Below are positions 1 to 9,146 of a DNA stretch of 64,000 nucleotides, in pieces; within the stretch, counting starts at the first letter, position 1; every line of letters begins with the position of its first letter. The notes beneath the pieces were generated by a model that was given only the letters and a program-made list of their open reading frames with translations, was not told the origin of the DNA and made no database searches. The stretch is from Castellaniella denitrificans. GTDB taxonomy: Bacteria > Pseudomonadota > Gammaproteobacteria > Burkholderiales > Burkholderiaceae_B. A program made the position numbers and the translations under genes. The stretch spans positions 1-64,000 of the forward strand of contig NZ_JBHSEZ010000003.1 in assembly GCF_042653765.1 (NCBI RefSeq). The letters run 5' to 3'.

Positions 1-437
1 GGCGCGGCGGCGGCCGGGGCCGGCGCGGGTTCGGGCTCCGGCTCGGGCGTCCCGGCCGCCGCGCGGGCGGCGGGCGGGGATGCGGCGGCCGGAACGGGTT
101 CGGGCCCGGGTACCGGCGCCGCGGGCGCCGACGCGGACGCGACGGGCGCCGCGGACGCCCGGGACGTCGCCCCGACCATGTGCTCGTTGCCTTCGCCCTC
201 GACCTCCAGGCGGATGAGCTCGGAGCCCACCGCCATGACGTCGCCGACCTTGCCGCCCAGCGACACGACGCGCCCGTGCACCGGGGACGGCACCTGGACG
301 GTGGCCTTGTCGGTCATGACGTCGGCCAGGACCTGATCCTCGACGACGGCGTCGCCCGCCTGGACGTGCCATTCGACCAGTTCGACTTCCGCGATGCCTT
401 CGCCGATGTCCGGCATCTTGATGATGTGAATACCCAT
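1..437 (-). CDS. bkdB: Branched-chain 2-oxoacid dehydrogenase E2, lipoyl acyltransferase (N-terminal part)
   Basis: Only the first ~145 codons are in the window; the gene runs off the left edge. It opens MGIHIIKMPDIGEG and shows a lipoyl domain over about residues 1-80, with the lipoylated lysine in the DVMTDKATV motif. This is followed by a long Ala/Pro/Gly/Glu-rich flexible linker, typical of E2 subunits, that lets the lipoyl arm swing between active sites. The E2 core transfers the acyl group from E1 to CoA. The ATG overlaps the E1 beta stop codon by one base (TAATG), so it is translationally coupled to the two E1 genes upstream. Bkd rather than pyruvate dehydrogenase is inferred from the separate alpha/beta E1 subunits and their resemblance to Pseudomonas BkdA1/BkdA2. 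The peripheral-subunit-binding and catalytic domains lie outside the window. Confidence 0.88.
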   Translation of the reverse strand, partial: MGIHIIKMPDIGEGIAEVELVEWHVQAGDAVVEDQVLADVMTDKATVQVPSPVHGRVVSLGGKVGDVMAVGSELIRLEVEGEGNEHMVGATSRASAAPVASASAPAAPVPGPEPVPAAASPPAARAAAGTPEPEPEPAPAPAAAA

Positions 438-1474
438 TATGCCTCCCGGAACACGCGCTTGAACGCCTCCGCGACCCGCTTGGGGCCGGGAAAATAAGCC
501 CATTCGTGCGAATGGGGATATGGCGTGTCCCACCCCGTGATGCGTTCGACCGGGGCTTCGAGATGATAGAAACAATGCTCCTGGACCAGGGCGCACAGTT
601 CAGCGCCGAACCCGCTGGTGCGGGTGGCCTCGTGCAGCACCACGCAGCGGCCGGTCTTGCGCACCGAGGCCAGGATCGCGTCCAGGTCCAGCGGCCAGAG
701 GCTGCGCAGGTCGAGGATGTCGGCGTCGATGCCGGCCTCGCGCGCGGCGACCTCGGCCACATACACCATGGTGCCGTAGGTCAGCACGGTCAGCTCCCGG
801 CCTTCGCGGTAGACCGAGGCCGAATCCAGCGGCACGGTGTAGTAGCCTTCGGGCACGTTGCCCAGCGGATGCTTGGACCAGGGCACGACGGGCTGGTCGT
901 GGTGGCCGTCGAAGGGGCCGTTGTACAGGCGCTTGGGCTCCAGGAAGATGACCGGATCGTCGTTCTCGATGGAGCTGATCAGCAGGCCCTTGGCGTCGTA
1001 GGGATTGGAGGGCATGACGGTGCGCAGGCCGGCGACGTGCGTGAACAGGGCCTCCGGGCTCTGGCTGTGGGTCTGGCCGCCGAAGATCCCGCCGCCGCAG
1101 GGCATGCGGATCGTCAGCGGCGCGGTGTAGCCACCCGCCGAGCGGTAGCGCAGGCGCGCCGCCTCGGAGAAGATCTGGTCGGCCGCCGGATAGAAGTAGT
1201 CGGCGAACTGGATCTCGACCACCGGCCGCAGGCCGTAGGCCCCCATGCCGATGGCCGCCGCCACGATGCCGCTTTCGGAAATGGGCGCGTCGAACACGCG
1301 CGAGGGGCCATACTTGGCCTGCAGGCCTTCGGTGCAGCGGAACACGCCGCCGAAATAGCCGACGTCCTCGCCGAAGACGACGATGTTCTCGTCCCGCTCC
1401 AGCATGACGTCCATGGCCGAGCGCAGGGCCTGGATCATCGTCATGGGACGGGTCTTGGTTTTTTCCTGTGCCAT
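437..1474 (-). CDS. bkdA2: Branched-chain 2-oxoacid dehydrogenase E1 component, beta subunit
   Basis: A protein of about 345 residues with the transketolase pyrimidine-binding fold (FGEDVGYFGG near the N-terminus, then FDAPISESGIVAAAIG, typical of E1 beta) and a C-terminal transketolase domain (DLRSLWPLD). With E1 alpha it forms the thiamine-diphosphate enzyme that decarboxylates the 2-oxoacids derived from valine, leucine and isoleucine and acylates the E2 lipoyl arm. The start is ATG at 1474; an in-frame GTG at 1480 overlaps the E1 alpha stop (GTGA) and is an alternative giving 347 residues. The length matches the family (about 340). The gene lies in a tight alpha-beta-E2 operon on the minus strand. 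Confidence 0.92.
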   Translation of the reverse strand: MAQEKTKTRPMTMIQALRSAMDVMLERDENIVVFGEDVGYFGGVFRCTEGLQAKYGPSRVFDAPISESGIVAAAIGMGAYGLRPVVEIQFADYFYPAADQIFSEAARLRYRSAGGYTAPLTIRMPCGGGIFGGQTHSQSPEALFTHVAGLRTVMPSNPYDAKGLLISSIENDDPVIFLEPKRLYNGPFDGHHDQPVVPWSKHPLGNVPEGYYTVPLDSASVYREGRELTVLTYGTMVYVAEVAAREAGIDADILDLRSLWPLDLDAILASVRKTGRCVVLHEATRTSGFGAELCALVQEHCFYHLEAPVERITGWDTPYPHSHEWAYFPGPKRVAEAFKRVFREA

Positions 1475-1476
1475 GC

Positions 1477-2709
1477 TCACACCCCCAATTCCTGGCGCTG
1501 CCGGCGCAGATGCTCCGGCATGTCCTTGTAGACGTCCTCGAACATGGTCGCCACGCTGCTGGTGCGCCCCGTGGCCAGCGTGCCGTGGGCCTCGGCCTTC
1601 TTCTGGGCGGCGACGACCTCGGCCTCGCAGGCCTTCTGCAGTTCCTGGTGTTCCTGTTCGGACCAGATGCCGCGCTTGAGCATGTGGTCCTTCAGCCGCG
1701 CGATCGGATCACCCAGCGGGAAGCGCGACCAGTCGTCGGCCGGCCGGTATTTGGACGGATCGTCGGAAGTGGAGTGCGGCCCGGCCCGGTAGCTGACCCA
1801 CTCGATCAGCGTGGCGCCGTGGTTGTTGCGCGCCCGTTCGGCGGCCCAGCGGGACACGGCGTGGACGGCCAGGAAATCGTTGCCGTCCACGCGCAGAGAG
1901 GCCAGGTTCGAGCCGATGCCGCGCGCCGCCAGCGTGATGCCCTCGCCGCCCGCGACCGACTGGAAGGTGGAGATCGCCCACTGGTTGTTGATCACGTTGA
2001 GGATCACCGGCGCCCGGTACACGTGCGCGAACAGCAGCGCCGCCTGGTAGTCGGATTCGGCCGTGGCGCCGTCGCCGATCCAGCCGCAGGCGATGCGGGT
2101 GTCGCCCTTGATGGCCGAGGCCATGGCCCAACCCACCGCCTGGGGCATCTGCGTGCCCAGGTTGCCCGACAGGGTGAAGAAGCCCTTTTCCGGCACCGAA
2201 TACAGCACCGGCAACTGGCGGCCCTTGAGCGGATCCTGGTCGTTGGAGAAGATCTGGCACATCATGTCGAACAGGGGGTAGTCCTGCGCGATGAGCAGGC
2301 CCTGCTGGCGGTAGGACGGGAAATGCATGTCGCCCTCGCGCAGCGCCAGCGACTGGCCGATGGCGATGGCTTCCTCGCCCAGGCACTGCATGTAGAACGA
2401 GGTCTTCTTCTGGCGCTGGGCGATGACCATGCGCGCATCGAAGATGCGCGTCTTGACCATGGCGCGCAGGCCGCGGCGCAGCAATTCGTCGTCGGGAGGG
2501 TCTTCGGCCCAGGGGCCCTGGGCATCGCCCTGGTCGTCGAGCACGCGGATCAGCCCCATGGCCAGGTCACGGGTGTCGTAGGGCGCGATGTCGATGGGAG
2601 GCTTGCGCGCCGCCCCGGCGGGCTGCAGGCGCAGGTAGGAAAAGTCGGTCGCCTGACCGGGACGCCCCGAGGGCTCGGGCACGTAGAACTTCAGAGGTGT
2701 CTGTGTCAT
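1477..2709 (-). CDS. bkdA1: Branched-chain 2-oxoacid dehydrogenase E1 component, alpha subunit
   Basis: A 410-residue thiamine-diphosphate enzyme subunit, the same length as Pseudomonas BkdA1. It has the cofactor motif beginning GDGATAESDYQ and ending about 27 residues later in NN, and a loop YRAGPHSTSDDPSKYR of the type that carries the regulatory serines in eukaryotic homologues. It catalyses the first, irreversible decarboxylation of branched-chain 2-oxoacids. ATG at 2709 is clear, but no good Shine-Dalgarno precedes it. It is the first gene of the operon. The 256 bases upstream separate it from comEC on the same strand and should hold the promoter, though I recognise no strong sigma-70 match there. 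Confidence 0.93.
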   Translation of the reverse strand: MTQTPLKFYVPEPSGRPGQATDFSYLRLQPAGAARKPPIDIAPYDTRDLAMGLIRVLDDQGDAQGPWAEDPPDDELLRRGLRAMVKTRIFDARMVIAQRQKKTSFYMQCLGEEAIAIGQSLALREGDMHFPSYRQQGLLIAQDYPLFDMMCQIFSNDQDPLKGRQLPVLYSVPEKGFFTLSGNLGTQMPQAVGWAMASAIKGDTRIACGWIGDGATAESDYQAALLFAHVYRAPVILNVINNQWAISTFQSVAGGEGITLAARGIGSNLASLRVDGNDFLAVHAVSRWAAERARNNHGATLIEWVSYRAGPHSTSDDPSKYRPADDWSRFPLGDPIARLKDHMLKRGIWSEQEHQELQKACEAEVVAAQKKAEAHGTLATGRTSSVATMFEDVYKDMPEHLRRQRQELGV

Positions 2710-2911
2710 GGTCGCAAAAATCTTTTGGATTTTTCACAAGCCCGCAGGAGAATCCCCGAATCCCGGGCCGGCGCCTGACGAATCCGCCGGACGGATTCGC
2801 ATGGCCGGGCGGATATGCACGGACATTCTCGAAAGGACCACAGTCGTCTTGTGGACGGCTGCCGGATCATCGCCGATCCCGCACGATCGCGCAAGACCGC
2901 GAAAACCACTA

Positions 2912-2964
2912 GGGAGCCCCTGGACAAGTCGAGCGGAAAGCAGGCGCTGCGGATTCAGGCGATC
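2912..2964. repeat. Degenerate single arm of the MITE-like element found at 29844
   Basis: The stretch starting GGGAGCCCCTGG and running through AGCGGAAAGCAGGCGCTGCGG matches the left arm of the intact element at 29844-30006 at about 33 of the first 41 positions, including an unbroken AGCGGAAAGC. The opposite terminal repeat is not found nearby. The homology ends at the comEC stop codon (2966). I read it as a truncated, diverged copy of the same dispersed repeat; chance similarity cannot be fully excluded. Confidence 0.5.
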
Positions 2965-2965
2965 C

Positions 2966-5677
2966 CTACGGGCGCCGCCCGTGCCAATAACGACGGGACG
3001 ACTCCAGGACACTGTACAACGACAGGCCGGTGCCGCGCGACCGGGCATTTACCCCGCCTTGCGCATCCGTGCGCCACAGGGTGGAACCGGCCGCGTGCCA
3101 GCGTTCCAGCACGGCGGCATCCGGATGCCCATGCCGGTTCCAGGCGCCGGCCTGGAAGACCACGTGACGCGCCGCCACGGCATCGACGAAAGCGGCCGAC
3201 GACGAGGTCCGCGAGCCGTGGTGCGCCGCCACGACCACGTCCGCCGGCGTCAACCCGCGTTCGACCAGGACCGATTCGGCGCGGATTTCGATGTCGCCCG
3301 TCAGCAGCAGGCTGTGGTGCGCGCCCCGCACCCGCAACACGCAGCTATTGGCGTTGGCCTCCGCGCCCTTGCGGCGCGCGCGCACGTCCAGCGGCCAGAG
3401 GAATTCGAACTCGACCCCGTCCAGGCGCCAGCGGTCGCCAAAGCGGCATGGGGCGGCCGCCTGCGGCAGCGGCGTGGTTTCGGCACCCAGCTTGCGGGTT
3501 TCGGCGCGCAGCCAGGATTCCAGGTCGAAGGACGCGAAGGCCTGCGCCACCGGCACCGCCGCCAGCACGCCGCGGACCCCGCCGGCGTGATCCAGGTCTG
3601 CGTGGGACACGACCAGCGCGTCCAGGCGGCGCACGCCCAGGGCCTTCAGGGCCGGCACGACGGTGCGGGCGCCCTCGTCCGCGTCCCGCGCATGGCGCGC
3701 GCCCGCGTCGAACAGCAGCGTGTGCCGCGCCGTGCGAACCAACAGGGCGCTGCCCTGCCCCACATCCAGCGCGTGTAGATCCCATTCCCCGTCGCCGGGG
3801 CGGTCCGGCGGCCACAGCAGCATGGGCAGCAGCGCGAACCAGGCCCAGGCGCGGCGGCGGCCGGGCGAGTCCACCCAACGCCTCGCCACCCCATGCCGGT
3901 CCCGCGTCCGGCCGGCGAAGTCCGCCGGCCCGGCCCCGCCGCCCGGCCAGAGCGCCACGACTACGCCGGCCATGGCCAGCGCATACAGCCACGCCGGACC
4001 GGCCGGCACGGGCCAGGCGGGCAAGGCGGCCAGCCATGCGGTCGGCCGCATCATCAGCGCCAGGACTCCATGCGCCAGCCAGGCCAGGCCGGCGGCCGCG
4101 AAATCCAGCCCCGGCACCAGCGCCACGGCGGCCAGCAACAGCGACAGCGGCGTGACCAGCAGTTCAACGACCGGAATGGCGTAGGCGTTGGCCAGCGGGG
4201 ACACCAGCGAGACTTCGTGAAAGATCCAGGCCAAGGGCGGCGCCAGGGCCCAGGTGACGGCCCATTGCAGGCGCGCCGCGAGCTTCAGGCCGCGCAGCCA
4301 GCGGTCGCGCCGCCGCCCGGCCGGATGGACAGCGGCCGCCAAACGGGGCGCGGCCACCATGTTGCCCGGCGCTTCCCGCGGCGGGCCGGCGCGGGAAGCC
4401 GCGGCCCGGTCCTCGGCCGCCCCGCCCTCGCCGGCATCCCCCGTCCGCGCCCCCACGGCCAGCAGCACGGCCACCGCCAGGAACGAGAGCCAGAACCCGC
4501 CCGCCAGTACCGACCAGGGGTCCGTCGCGACGACGGCCACGGCCGCCAAGGCCAGTACCCGCGAACCGCTGATGCGCAATTGCAAGGCCTGGGCGCCCGC
4601 CACCACGGCCAGCATCATGAAGGTGCGCCGCGCGGGCACGCCCCAGCCGGCCAGCAGGCAATACAGCCAGGCGACCAGCAATGCCGCGACGGCGCCCGCC
4701 CGGCGGGCCGGCCAGCGTTCTGCCAGGCAGCGGCCGCGCCAGCGCAGGCGGCGCCACAGGGCCGAGACCGCCAGCGCGCCGGCGCCGGCCAGCATGGTGA
4801 TGTGCGAACCGCTGATGGAGACCAGGTGAGTGATGCCGGTGCGGTTGAAGACGGCCCAGTCGGCGTCGTCCACTCCGTCCTGGTCGCCGATGGCCAGCGC
4901 CCGCAGCACCGGTCCGTAGCGCATGTCCTCCAGGTAAGGCGCCATGGCCTCGCGCACCGCATGGCGCGCGCGCCCGGCGATCACGGACAGGCCCGCCCAG
5001 TCCTCGTCGCGCAGCCATTCCGGCGTGCCCCGCACCGTGCCCTGCGCGCGGATGCCCGCGGCGAAGGCATGGGCCTCGTAATCAAAGGCATGCGGGTTCT
5101 GCGCGGCGCGGACCGGCCGCAGCACCAGGGCCATGCGCCAGACCTGGCCGGGGCGCACTTCGGGAAACGGCGGATCGGGCGGCCGCGCGGGCGCATAGGG
5201 ACCGCGCCAGCCGCCGGCCGGCCAGCGCACCCGGATGCGTTCCGGCACGCCGCCGGGACGCGCATCCAGCACCACGGCCTCGAAAGCCAGACGGTCCGGC
5301 TGGAGCCGGGGCAGGCCGTCGACACGCAGCGTGACGCGCGACACCCGGTCCACATTGCCGTCGGCCAGCGTCTGGCCCAGGCGCGCCTGGGCGCACAGCA
5401 CGGTGAACGTGAAGCCGGCCCAGGCGCCCAGCAGGCAGAGCGCCGCGCCGCGCAACAGGGTGGCGGCACGCGTCCGGCCCGTCCCCGCCAACACATCGCG
5501 ATGACCGGCCGCACCGGACCGTCCCGCCCCGCGCGCGCTCGCACGCCACACCCCCCACCCCGCCAGCCCCAGCACACCGGATGCCAGCGCCAGCTTACCG
5601 CTCCCCGGCAGATCGGCCAGACCATGGACGCCGAGCACGCCGCCCAGTCCCGCCGCCACCATCGCACGCCCGAGCAT
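2966..5677 (-). CDS. comEC: ComEC/Rec2-family DNA uptake channel protein
   Basis: A 903-residue inner-membrane protein, full length for the family. It has an N-terminal hydrophobic and soluble OB-type region, a central multi-spanning Competence domain (about residues 230-580; VSISGSHITMLAGAG is typical), and a C-terminal metallo-beta-lactamase domain beginning HALDVGQGSALLVR, with metal motif SHADLDHAGG near residue 700, GDIE, and AAHHGSRTSS. Family role: translocation of single-stranded DNA across the inner membrane during natural transformation, with the beta-lactamase domain probably degrading the other strand. No other competence gene is in the window. ATG at 5677 puts the protein directly at the membrane with LGRAMVAAGLGG. 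Confidence 0.92.
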   Translation of the reverse strand: MLGRAMVAAGLGGVLGVHGLADLPGSGKLALASGVLGLAGWGVWRASARGAGRSGAAGHRDVLAGTGRTRAATLLRGAALCLLGAWAGFTFTVLCAQARLGQTLADGNVDRVSRVTLRVDGLPRLQPDRLAFEAVVLDARPGGVPERIRVRWPAGGWRGPYAPARPPDPPFPEVRPGQVWRMALVLRPVRAAQNPHAFDYEAHAFAAGIRAQGTVRGTPEWLRDEDWAGLSVIAGRARHAVREAMAPYLEDMRYGPVLRALAIGDQDGVDDADWAVFNRTGITHLVSISGSHITMLAGAGALAVSALWRRLRWRGRCLAERWPARRAGAVAALLVAWLYCLLAGWGVPARRTFMMLAVVAGAQALQLRISGSRVLALAAVAVVATDPWSVLAGGFWLSFLAVAVLLAVGARTGDAGEGGAAEDRAAASRAGPPREAPGNMVAAPRLAAAVHPAGRRRDRWLRGLKLAARLQWAVTWALAPPLAWIFHEVSLVSPLANAYAIPVVELLVTPLSLLLAAVALVPGLDFAAAGLAWLAHGVLALMMRPTAWLAALPAWPVPAGPAWLYALAMAGVVVALWPGGGAGPADFAGRTRDRHGVARRWVDSPGRRRAWAWFALLPMLLWPPDRPGDGEWDLHALDVGQGSALLVRTARHTLLFDAGARHARDADEGARTVVPALKALGVRRLDALVVSHADLDHAGGVRGVLAAVPVAQAFASFDLESWLRAETRKLGAETTPLPQAAAPCRFGDRWRLDGVEFEFLWPLDVRARRKGAEANANSCVLRVRGAHHSLLLTGDIEIRAESVLVERGLTPADVVVAAHHGSRTSSSAAFVDAVAARHVVFQAGAWNRHGHPDAAVLERWHAAGSTLWRTDAQGGVNARSRGTGLSLYSVLESSRRYWHGRRP

Positions 5678-5853
5678 GCCTTCCCCCGAAAACGAATCAT
5701 CCTTCAGCTTAGGGGGTGAATGGGCCGCCGGAACGCCTCACGCGCATTCCGGTCCAGGCGGGAAACCACGTAGTGCCTGGCAAGACCCGCTTGTGGAAAA
5801 GCGTCCGGCTTCAATAAGCTGTCGGATTGGCAACCCGCACATCCGGAGATCCC

Positions 5854-6204
5854 ATGAAGGTCAAACGAATCGTCGCCAACATCCCGACACCCGAACCCGC
5901 CGCGGTGGATGCGTTCTACCGGGACATTCTGGATCTCGAACTCGCCATGGACCACGGCTGGCTTCGCACGTACGCCGGCCCCGGCAAGATGACGGTCCAG
6001 GTCAGCTTCGCAAGCCAGGGCGGTTCCGACACGCCCGTACCGGACCTGTCCATCGAGGTGGATGACCTCGATGAGGCCTTGCAACGCGTGCGGAAAGGCG
6101 GGATCCGGGTGGAATACGGTCCCGCCAACGAGCCGTGGGGCGTCCGCCGGTTCTACGTCAGGGACCCGCTCGGTACGCTCGTCAATATTCTTCAGCACGA
6201 ATAG
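5854..6204 (+). CDS. VOC (glyoxalase/bleomycin-resistance) fold protein
   Basis: A small protein of 116 residues with one beta-alpha-beta-beta-beta vicinal-oxygen-chelate repeat pair: MKVKRIVANIPTPEP at the start, DAFYRDILDLELAMDHGW, and a C-terminal FYVRDPLGTLVNILQH, the usual end of VOC proteins where a metal-binding glutamate is normally found. Here that position reads N-I-L-Q-H, so the canonical Glu is absent and metal-dependent catalysis is doubtful. The substrate is unknown. I chose ATG at 5854 because GGAGAT lies just upstream; an in-frame TTG at 5827 is less likely. Its stop codon directly abuts the stop of the convergent tatD gene. Confidence 0.8.
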   Translation: MKVKRIVANIPTPEPAAVDAFYRDILDLELAMDHGWLRTYAGPGKMTVQVSFASQGGSDTPVPDLSIEVDDLDEALQRVRKGGIRVEYGPANEPWGVRRFYVRDPLGTLVNILQHE

Positions 6205-7044
6205 CTACGCGCCATCCGCCTCACCCAAGGCGCGCGCCAGCCGGGGCAGCACCCGGCGGGCATTGACGGCGCACTGCGCGATCAGCGCCTCGGCATCAAG
6301 GCCGCGCAGTCCGGCCAGGACGCGGGCGATGCCGGCCGTTTCCGCCGGCTCGTTGCGCGCCGGTTGCGGCTGGTCGCCGGGGCCGCGCCCCAGCCAGGCG
6401 GGCGGGATGTCGGGCGCATCGGTCTCCAGCACCAGGGCTTCGGCCGGCAATTCAGCCGCCAGGCGGCGGATCTGCAAGGCACGCTCGAAGGTCATGGCCC
6501 CGCCCATGCCCAGCGCGAAGCCCTGGGCGATGAACTGTCCGGCCTGCTGGAAGCTGCCGTTGAAGGCATGGGCGATGCCGCCGATGGGCGGGCGGCGGCG
6601 CAGGTGCTTGAGCAGGGTGTCCTGGGACCGGCGCACGTGCAGCAGGACCGGCAGGTCATGGCGCCGCGCCAGGTCGAGCTGGCGCGTGTAGAACCGCTCC
6701 TGGCGCGCGCGCAGTTCCGGCGTGTTCACGGCCGGCACGAAAAAATCCAGTCCGATTTCGCCGATGGCCACCAACCGGGGATCGTCCCGCGCCGCCGCCA
6801 GCGCGGCATCCAGCGCGTCCAGGTCTTCCTCGCCGGACCGGTCGACGTACAGCGGATGGATGCCCAGGGCATAGCAGGCGCCCGGCGTGGCATGCGCCAG
6901 ATCCCGCACGGCCGCGAAATTGGCGCGCGCCACGGCCGGGATCACGATGCTCCGCACGCCCGCCTGGCGCGCCCGCTCGATCACGGCCGGCCGGTCGACG
7001 TCGAACTCGGGCGCATCCAGGTGGCAGTGGGTGTCGATCAGCAT
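6205..7044 (-). CDS. tatD: TatD-family metal-dependent hydrolase (DNase)
   Basis: 279 residues with the amidohydrolase-type TIM barrel. Visible motifs are DTHCHLDAPEFD at residues 4-15, GEIGLDFF, the metal-binding His in LHVRRSQ, HAFNGS, and ETDAPDIPPAW near residue 215. TatD enzymes are 3'-5' exo/deoxyribonucleases linked to DNA repair and turnover. The reading frame is open far upstream, but ATG at 7044 (MLIDTHCHLD) is the family start. It follows lolD in the same direction with an 83-base gap and may be cotranscribed with lolC-lolD. The paralogue (YcfH or YjjV type) cannot be decided by eye. Confidence 0.9.
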   Translation of the reverse strand: MLIDTHCHLDAPEFDVDRPAVIERARQAGVRSIVIPAVARANFAAVRDLAHATPGACYALGIHPLYVDRSGEEDLDALDAALAAARDDPRLVAIGEIGLDFFVPAVNTPELRARQERFYTRQLDLARRHDLPVLLHVRRSQDTLLKHLRRRPPIGGIAHAFNGSFQQAGQFIAQGFALGMGGAMTFERALQIRRLAAELPAEALVLETDAPDIPPAWLGRGPGDQPQPARNEPAETAGIARVLAGLRGLDAEALIAQCAVNARRVLPRLARALGEADGA

Positions 7045-7127
7045 GGATCCTCCGTTCGAACGTCCGCCTGGCGGTCGCTCGGCCGGGGAGCCGCCGCGCG
7101 GCCCCGCAAGCGGCCGAATGCGGCGCG

Positions 7128-7841
7128 TCAGCCGGCCTCTTCCGTGTCTTCGGCCAACAACCCCGCCTGCATGTGGAAGCGCCGGTGCGCCAGGGCCGCC
7201 AGCGCCGGATCGTGGGTGACGATGACGAAGGCCGTCCCCAGTTCGCGGTTGATCCGCGCCAGCAGCGCGAACATGGCGTCGGCCGTGTGGCGGTCCAGGT
7301 TGCCGGTCGGTTCGTCGGCCAGCACGCAGGCGGGCCGGGTCACCAGGGCCCGCGCCAGGGCCACGCGCTGGCGCTCGCCGCCCGAGAGCTGGCCCGGGAA
7401 ATGCGCGGCCCGGTCCGCCAGGCCGACCTGGTCCAGGATCGCGGCGGCCTGCTCCCGGGCCTGCGCCCGCGTGCAGCGGCGCACGATCAGCGGCATGGCG
7501 ACGTTGTCCAGCGCGGTGAATTCCGGCAGCAGATGATGGAACTGGTAGACGAAGCCCAGGGCCTGGTTGCGCAGCCGGCTGCGGCGCCGCTCGTCCAGCC
7601 CCGTGGCGGCCTGGCCGGCGATCCACAGCCGCCCGGCGTCCGGTTCGTCCAGCAGGCCCAGCACGTGCAGCAGCGTGCTCTTGCCCGAGCCCGAGGCGCC
7701 GACGACGGCGACCATTTCGTGGGCATGGACCGACAGGCTGACGTCCCGCAGGACTTCGACCCGCCCGGCGCCCTCGTCATAGGTCTTGGCCAGGTGCTCG
7801 GCGCGCAGCACGGCGTCGGCGGGAGCGGCGGGATCAGTCAT
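7128..7841 (-). CDS. lolD: Lipoprotein-releasing system ATP-binding protein LolD
   Basis: 237-residue ABC ATPase with Walker A VGASGSGKSTLLHVLG, signature LSGGERQRVALARAL, Walker B ACVLADEPTGNLD and the H-loop VTHD. The Gly-Asn after the Walker B motif (PTGNLD) is characteristic of the LolD/MacB group. It powers LolCDE, which extracts outer-membrane lipoproteins from the inner membrane and hands them to LolA. Its ATG lies inside the end of lolC (8-base overlap), so the two are translationally coupled. Confidence 0.95.
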   Translation of the reverse strand: MTDPAAPADAVLRAEHLAKTYDEGAGRVEVLRDVSLSVHAHEMVAVVGASGSGKSTLLHVLGLLDEPDAGRLWIAGQAATGLDERRRSRLRNQALGFVYQFHHLLPEFTALDNVAMPLIVRRCTRAQAREQAAAILDQVGLADRAAHFPGQLSGGERQRVALARALVTRPACVLADEPTGNLDRHTADAMFALLARINRELGTAFVIVTHDPALAALAHRRFHMQAGLLAEDTEEAG

Positions 7842-9105
7842 GGCGCAGCACTCGGGCGGGTTGCAGGCGGGAGGCCCGCCAGCTGGGATACAGCGTGGCC
7901 AGCAGGGACAGGACCAGCGACGTCCCGCCGATCACGGCGATGTCGTCCAACTGGGGATTGGACGGCAGCTCGCTGATGAAATAGATCTGCTGAGGCAGGA
8001 ACTGGATGCCCAGCAAATGCTCGATCCAGGGGACGATCACATCCACGTTGTAGGCCACCAGCGTGCCCAGCGCCACGCCCCCCAGCGTGCCCACCACGCC
8101 GATCAGGGCGCCCTGGATGAGGAAGATGCGCGCGATCTCGGCCGGCGTGGCCCCCAGGGTGCGCAGGATGGCGATGTCCGAGCGCTTGTCCTTGACCGCC
8201 ATCACCAGCGAGGACAGCAGGTTGAAGGCCGCCACCGCCACGATCAGGGTCAGGATCAGGAACATCATGCGCTTTTCGGTCTGCACGGCGGCGAACCAGG
8301 TGCGGTTGTTCTGGGTCCAGTCCGTGGCCCGCACGCCCGCCGGCATCCGGCCCAGCAAGGCATGGGCCACCTGGGGGGCGCGCTGCATGTCGGCGATGCG
8401 CAGGCGCACGCCGCTCACGCCGCTGTCGCGGAACACCCGGGCGGCGTCCTGCACGTCGATGAACACCAGCGAGGCGTCGTATTCGTAATAACCGGAGGAG
8501 AAGATCCCCGACACCGTGAACTGGCGCATGCGCGGCGTGAAACCGGCCGGCGAGATCGACCCCTGAGGCGCCAGCAGCAGGACCGTGTCGCCCACCATCA
8601 GTCCCAGGGACTGGGCGATCTGGCTGCCCACCACCATGTGGAAGGAGCCCGGCGTCAGGCTGTCGAGCTTGCCCGAGGCCATCTGGCCGGCCAGGTCGGA
8701 CACCTCGGGCTCGATGGCCGGGTCGATGCCGCGCACCTGCACGCCGCTCAGGCCCTGGCCGCGCGCCAGCATGCCCTGGGCCGCGACGAAGGGGGCCGCG
8801 CCCCGGACCTCCGGATCCCGCCGGGCGGCGTCGGCCAGGTCGCGCCAGTGCTCCAGCACCTGCTCGTGGTCCGAGCCCGGCACGTACAGCTCGATGTGCG
8901 GCAGCACCGACAGCATGCGGTCGCGCACCTGGGTCTGGAAGCCGTTCATCACCGACAGGACGATGATCAGGGCCGCCACCCCCAGGCCGATGCCGGCCAT
9001 GGAGCTCGCCGCCACGAAGGACACGAAGCGGTCGCCCCGGCGTCCGCCCCGCCCCGCTCGGGCCAGGCCCGCGTAGCGCGCCCCTATCCACCATTCATAC
9101 GCCAT
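7834..9105 (-). CDS. lolC: Lipoprotein-releasing system transmembrane protein LolC/LolE
   Basis: 423-residue permease of the MacB/FtsX type. It starts MAYEWWIGARYAG, a hallmark of LolC/LolE, followed by one membrane helix, a large periplasmic domain (about residues 50-270) and three helices in a C-terminal FtsX domain (AAFNLLSSLVMAV, then ILRTLGATPAEIARIF). Only one permease gene accompanies lolD, so the transporter is probably a LolF-type homodimer, or a second permease lies elsewhere. The frame is open upstream of 9105 but the family start is clear. The gene diverges from the rpfE-type gene with a 41-base gap that must hold both promoters. Confidence 0.93.
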   Translation of the reverse strand: MAYEWWIGARYAGLARAGRGGRRGDRFVSFVAASSMAGIGLGVAALIIVLSVMNGFQTQVRDRMLSVLPHIELYVPGSDHEQVLEHWRDLADAARRDPEVRGAAPFVAAQGMLARGQGLSGVQVRGIDPAIEPEVSDLAGQMASGKLDSLTPGSFHMVVGSQIAQSLGLMVGDTVLLLAPQGSISPAGFTPRMRQFTVSGIFSSGYYEYDASLVFIDVQDAARVFRDSGVSGVRLRIADMQRAPQVAHALLGRMPAGVRATDWTQNNRTWFAAVQTEKRMMFLILTLIVAVAAFNLLSSLVMAVKDKRSDIAILRTLGATPAEIARIFLIQGALIGVVGTLGGVALGTLVAYNVDVIVPWIEHLLGIQFLPQQIYFISELPSNPQLDDIAVIGGTSLVLSLLATLYPSWRASRLQPARVLRHD

Positions 9106-9146
9106 GCGAATCGTCATCCTCGTCCGATTGATCCTACAATTCCGCC

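Noticed and set aside
3893..5719. 608-codon open frame on the plus strand opposite comEC
   Set aside because: High GC leaves antisense frames open. The product is Gln/Arg/Gly-rich without recognisable motifs, while the minus strand encodes an intact ComEC with all domains.
7045..7626. Long upstream extension of TatD
   Set aside because: It overlaps lolD in another frame; the TatD family starts at MLIDTHCHLD (7044).
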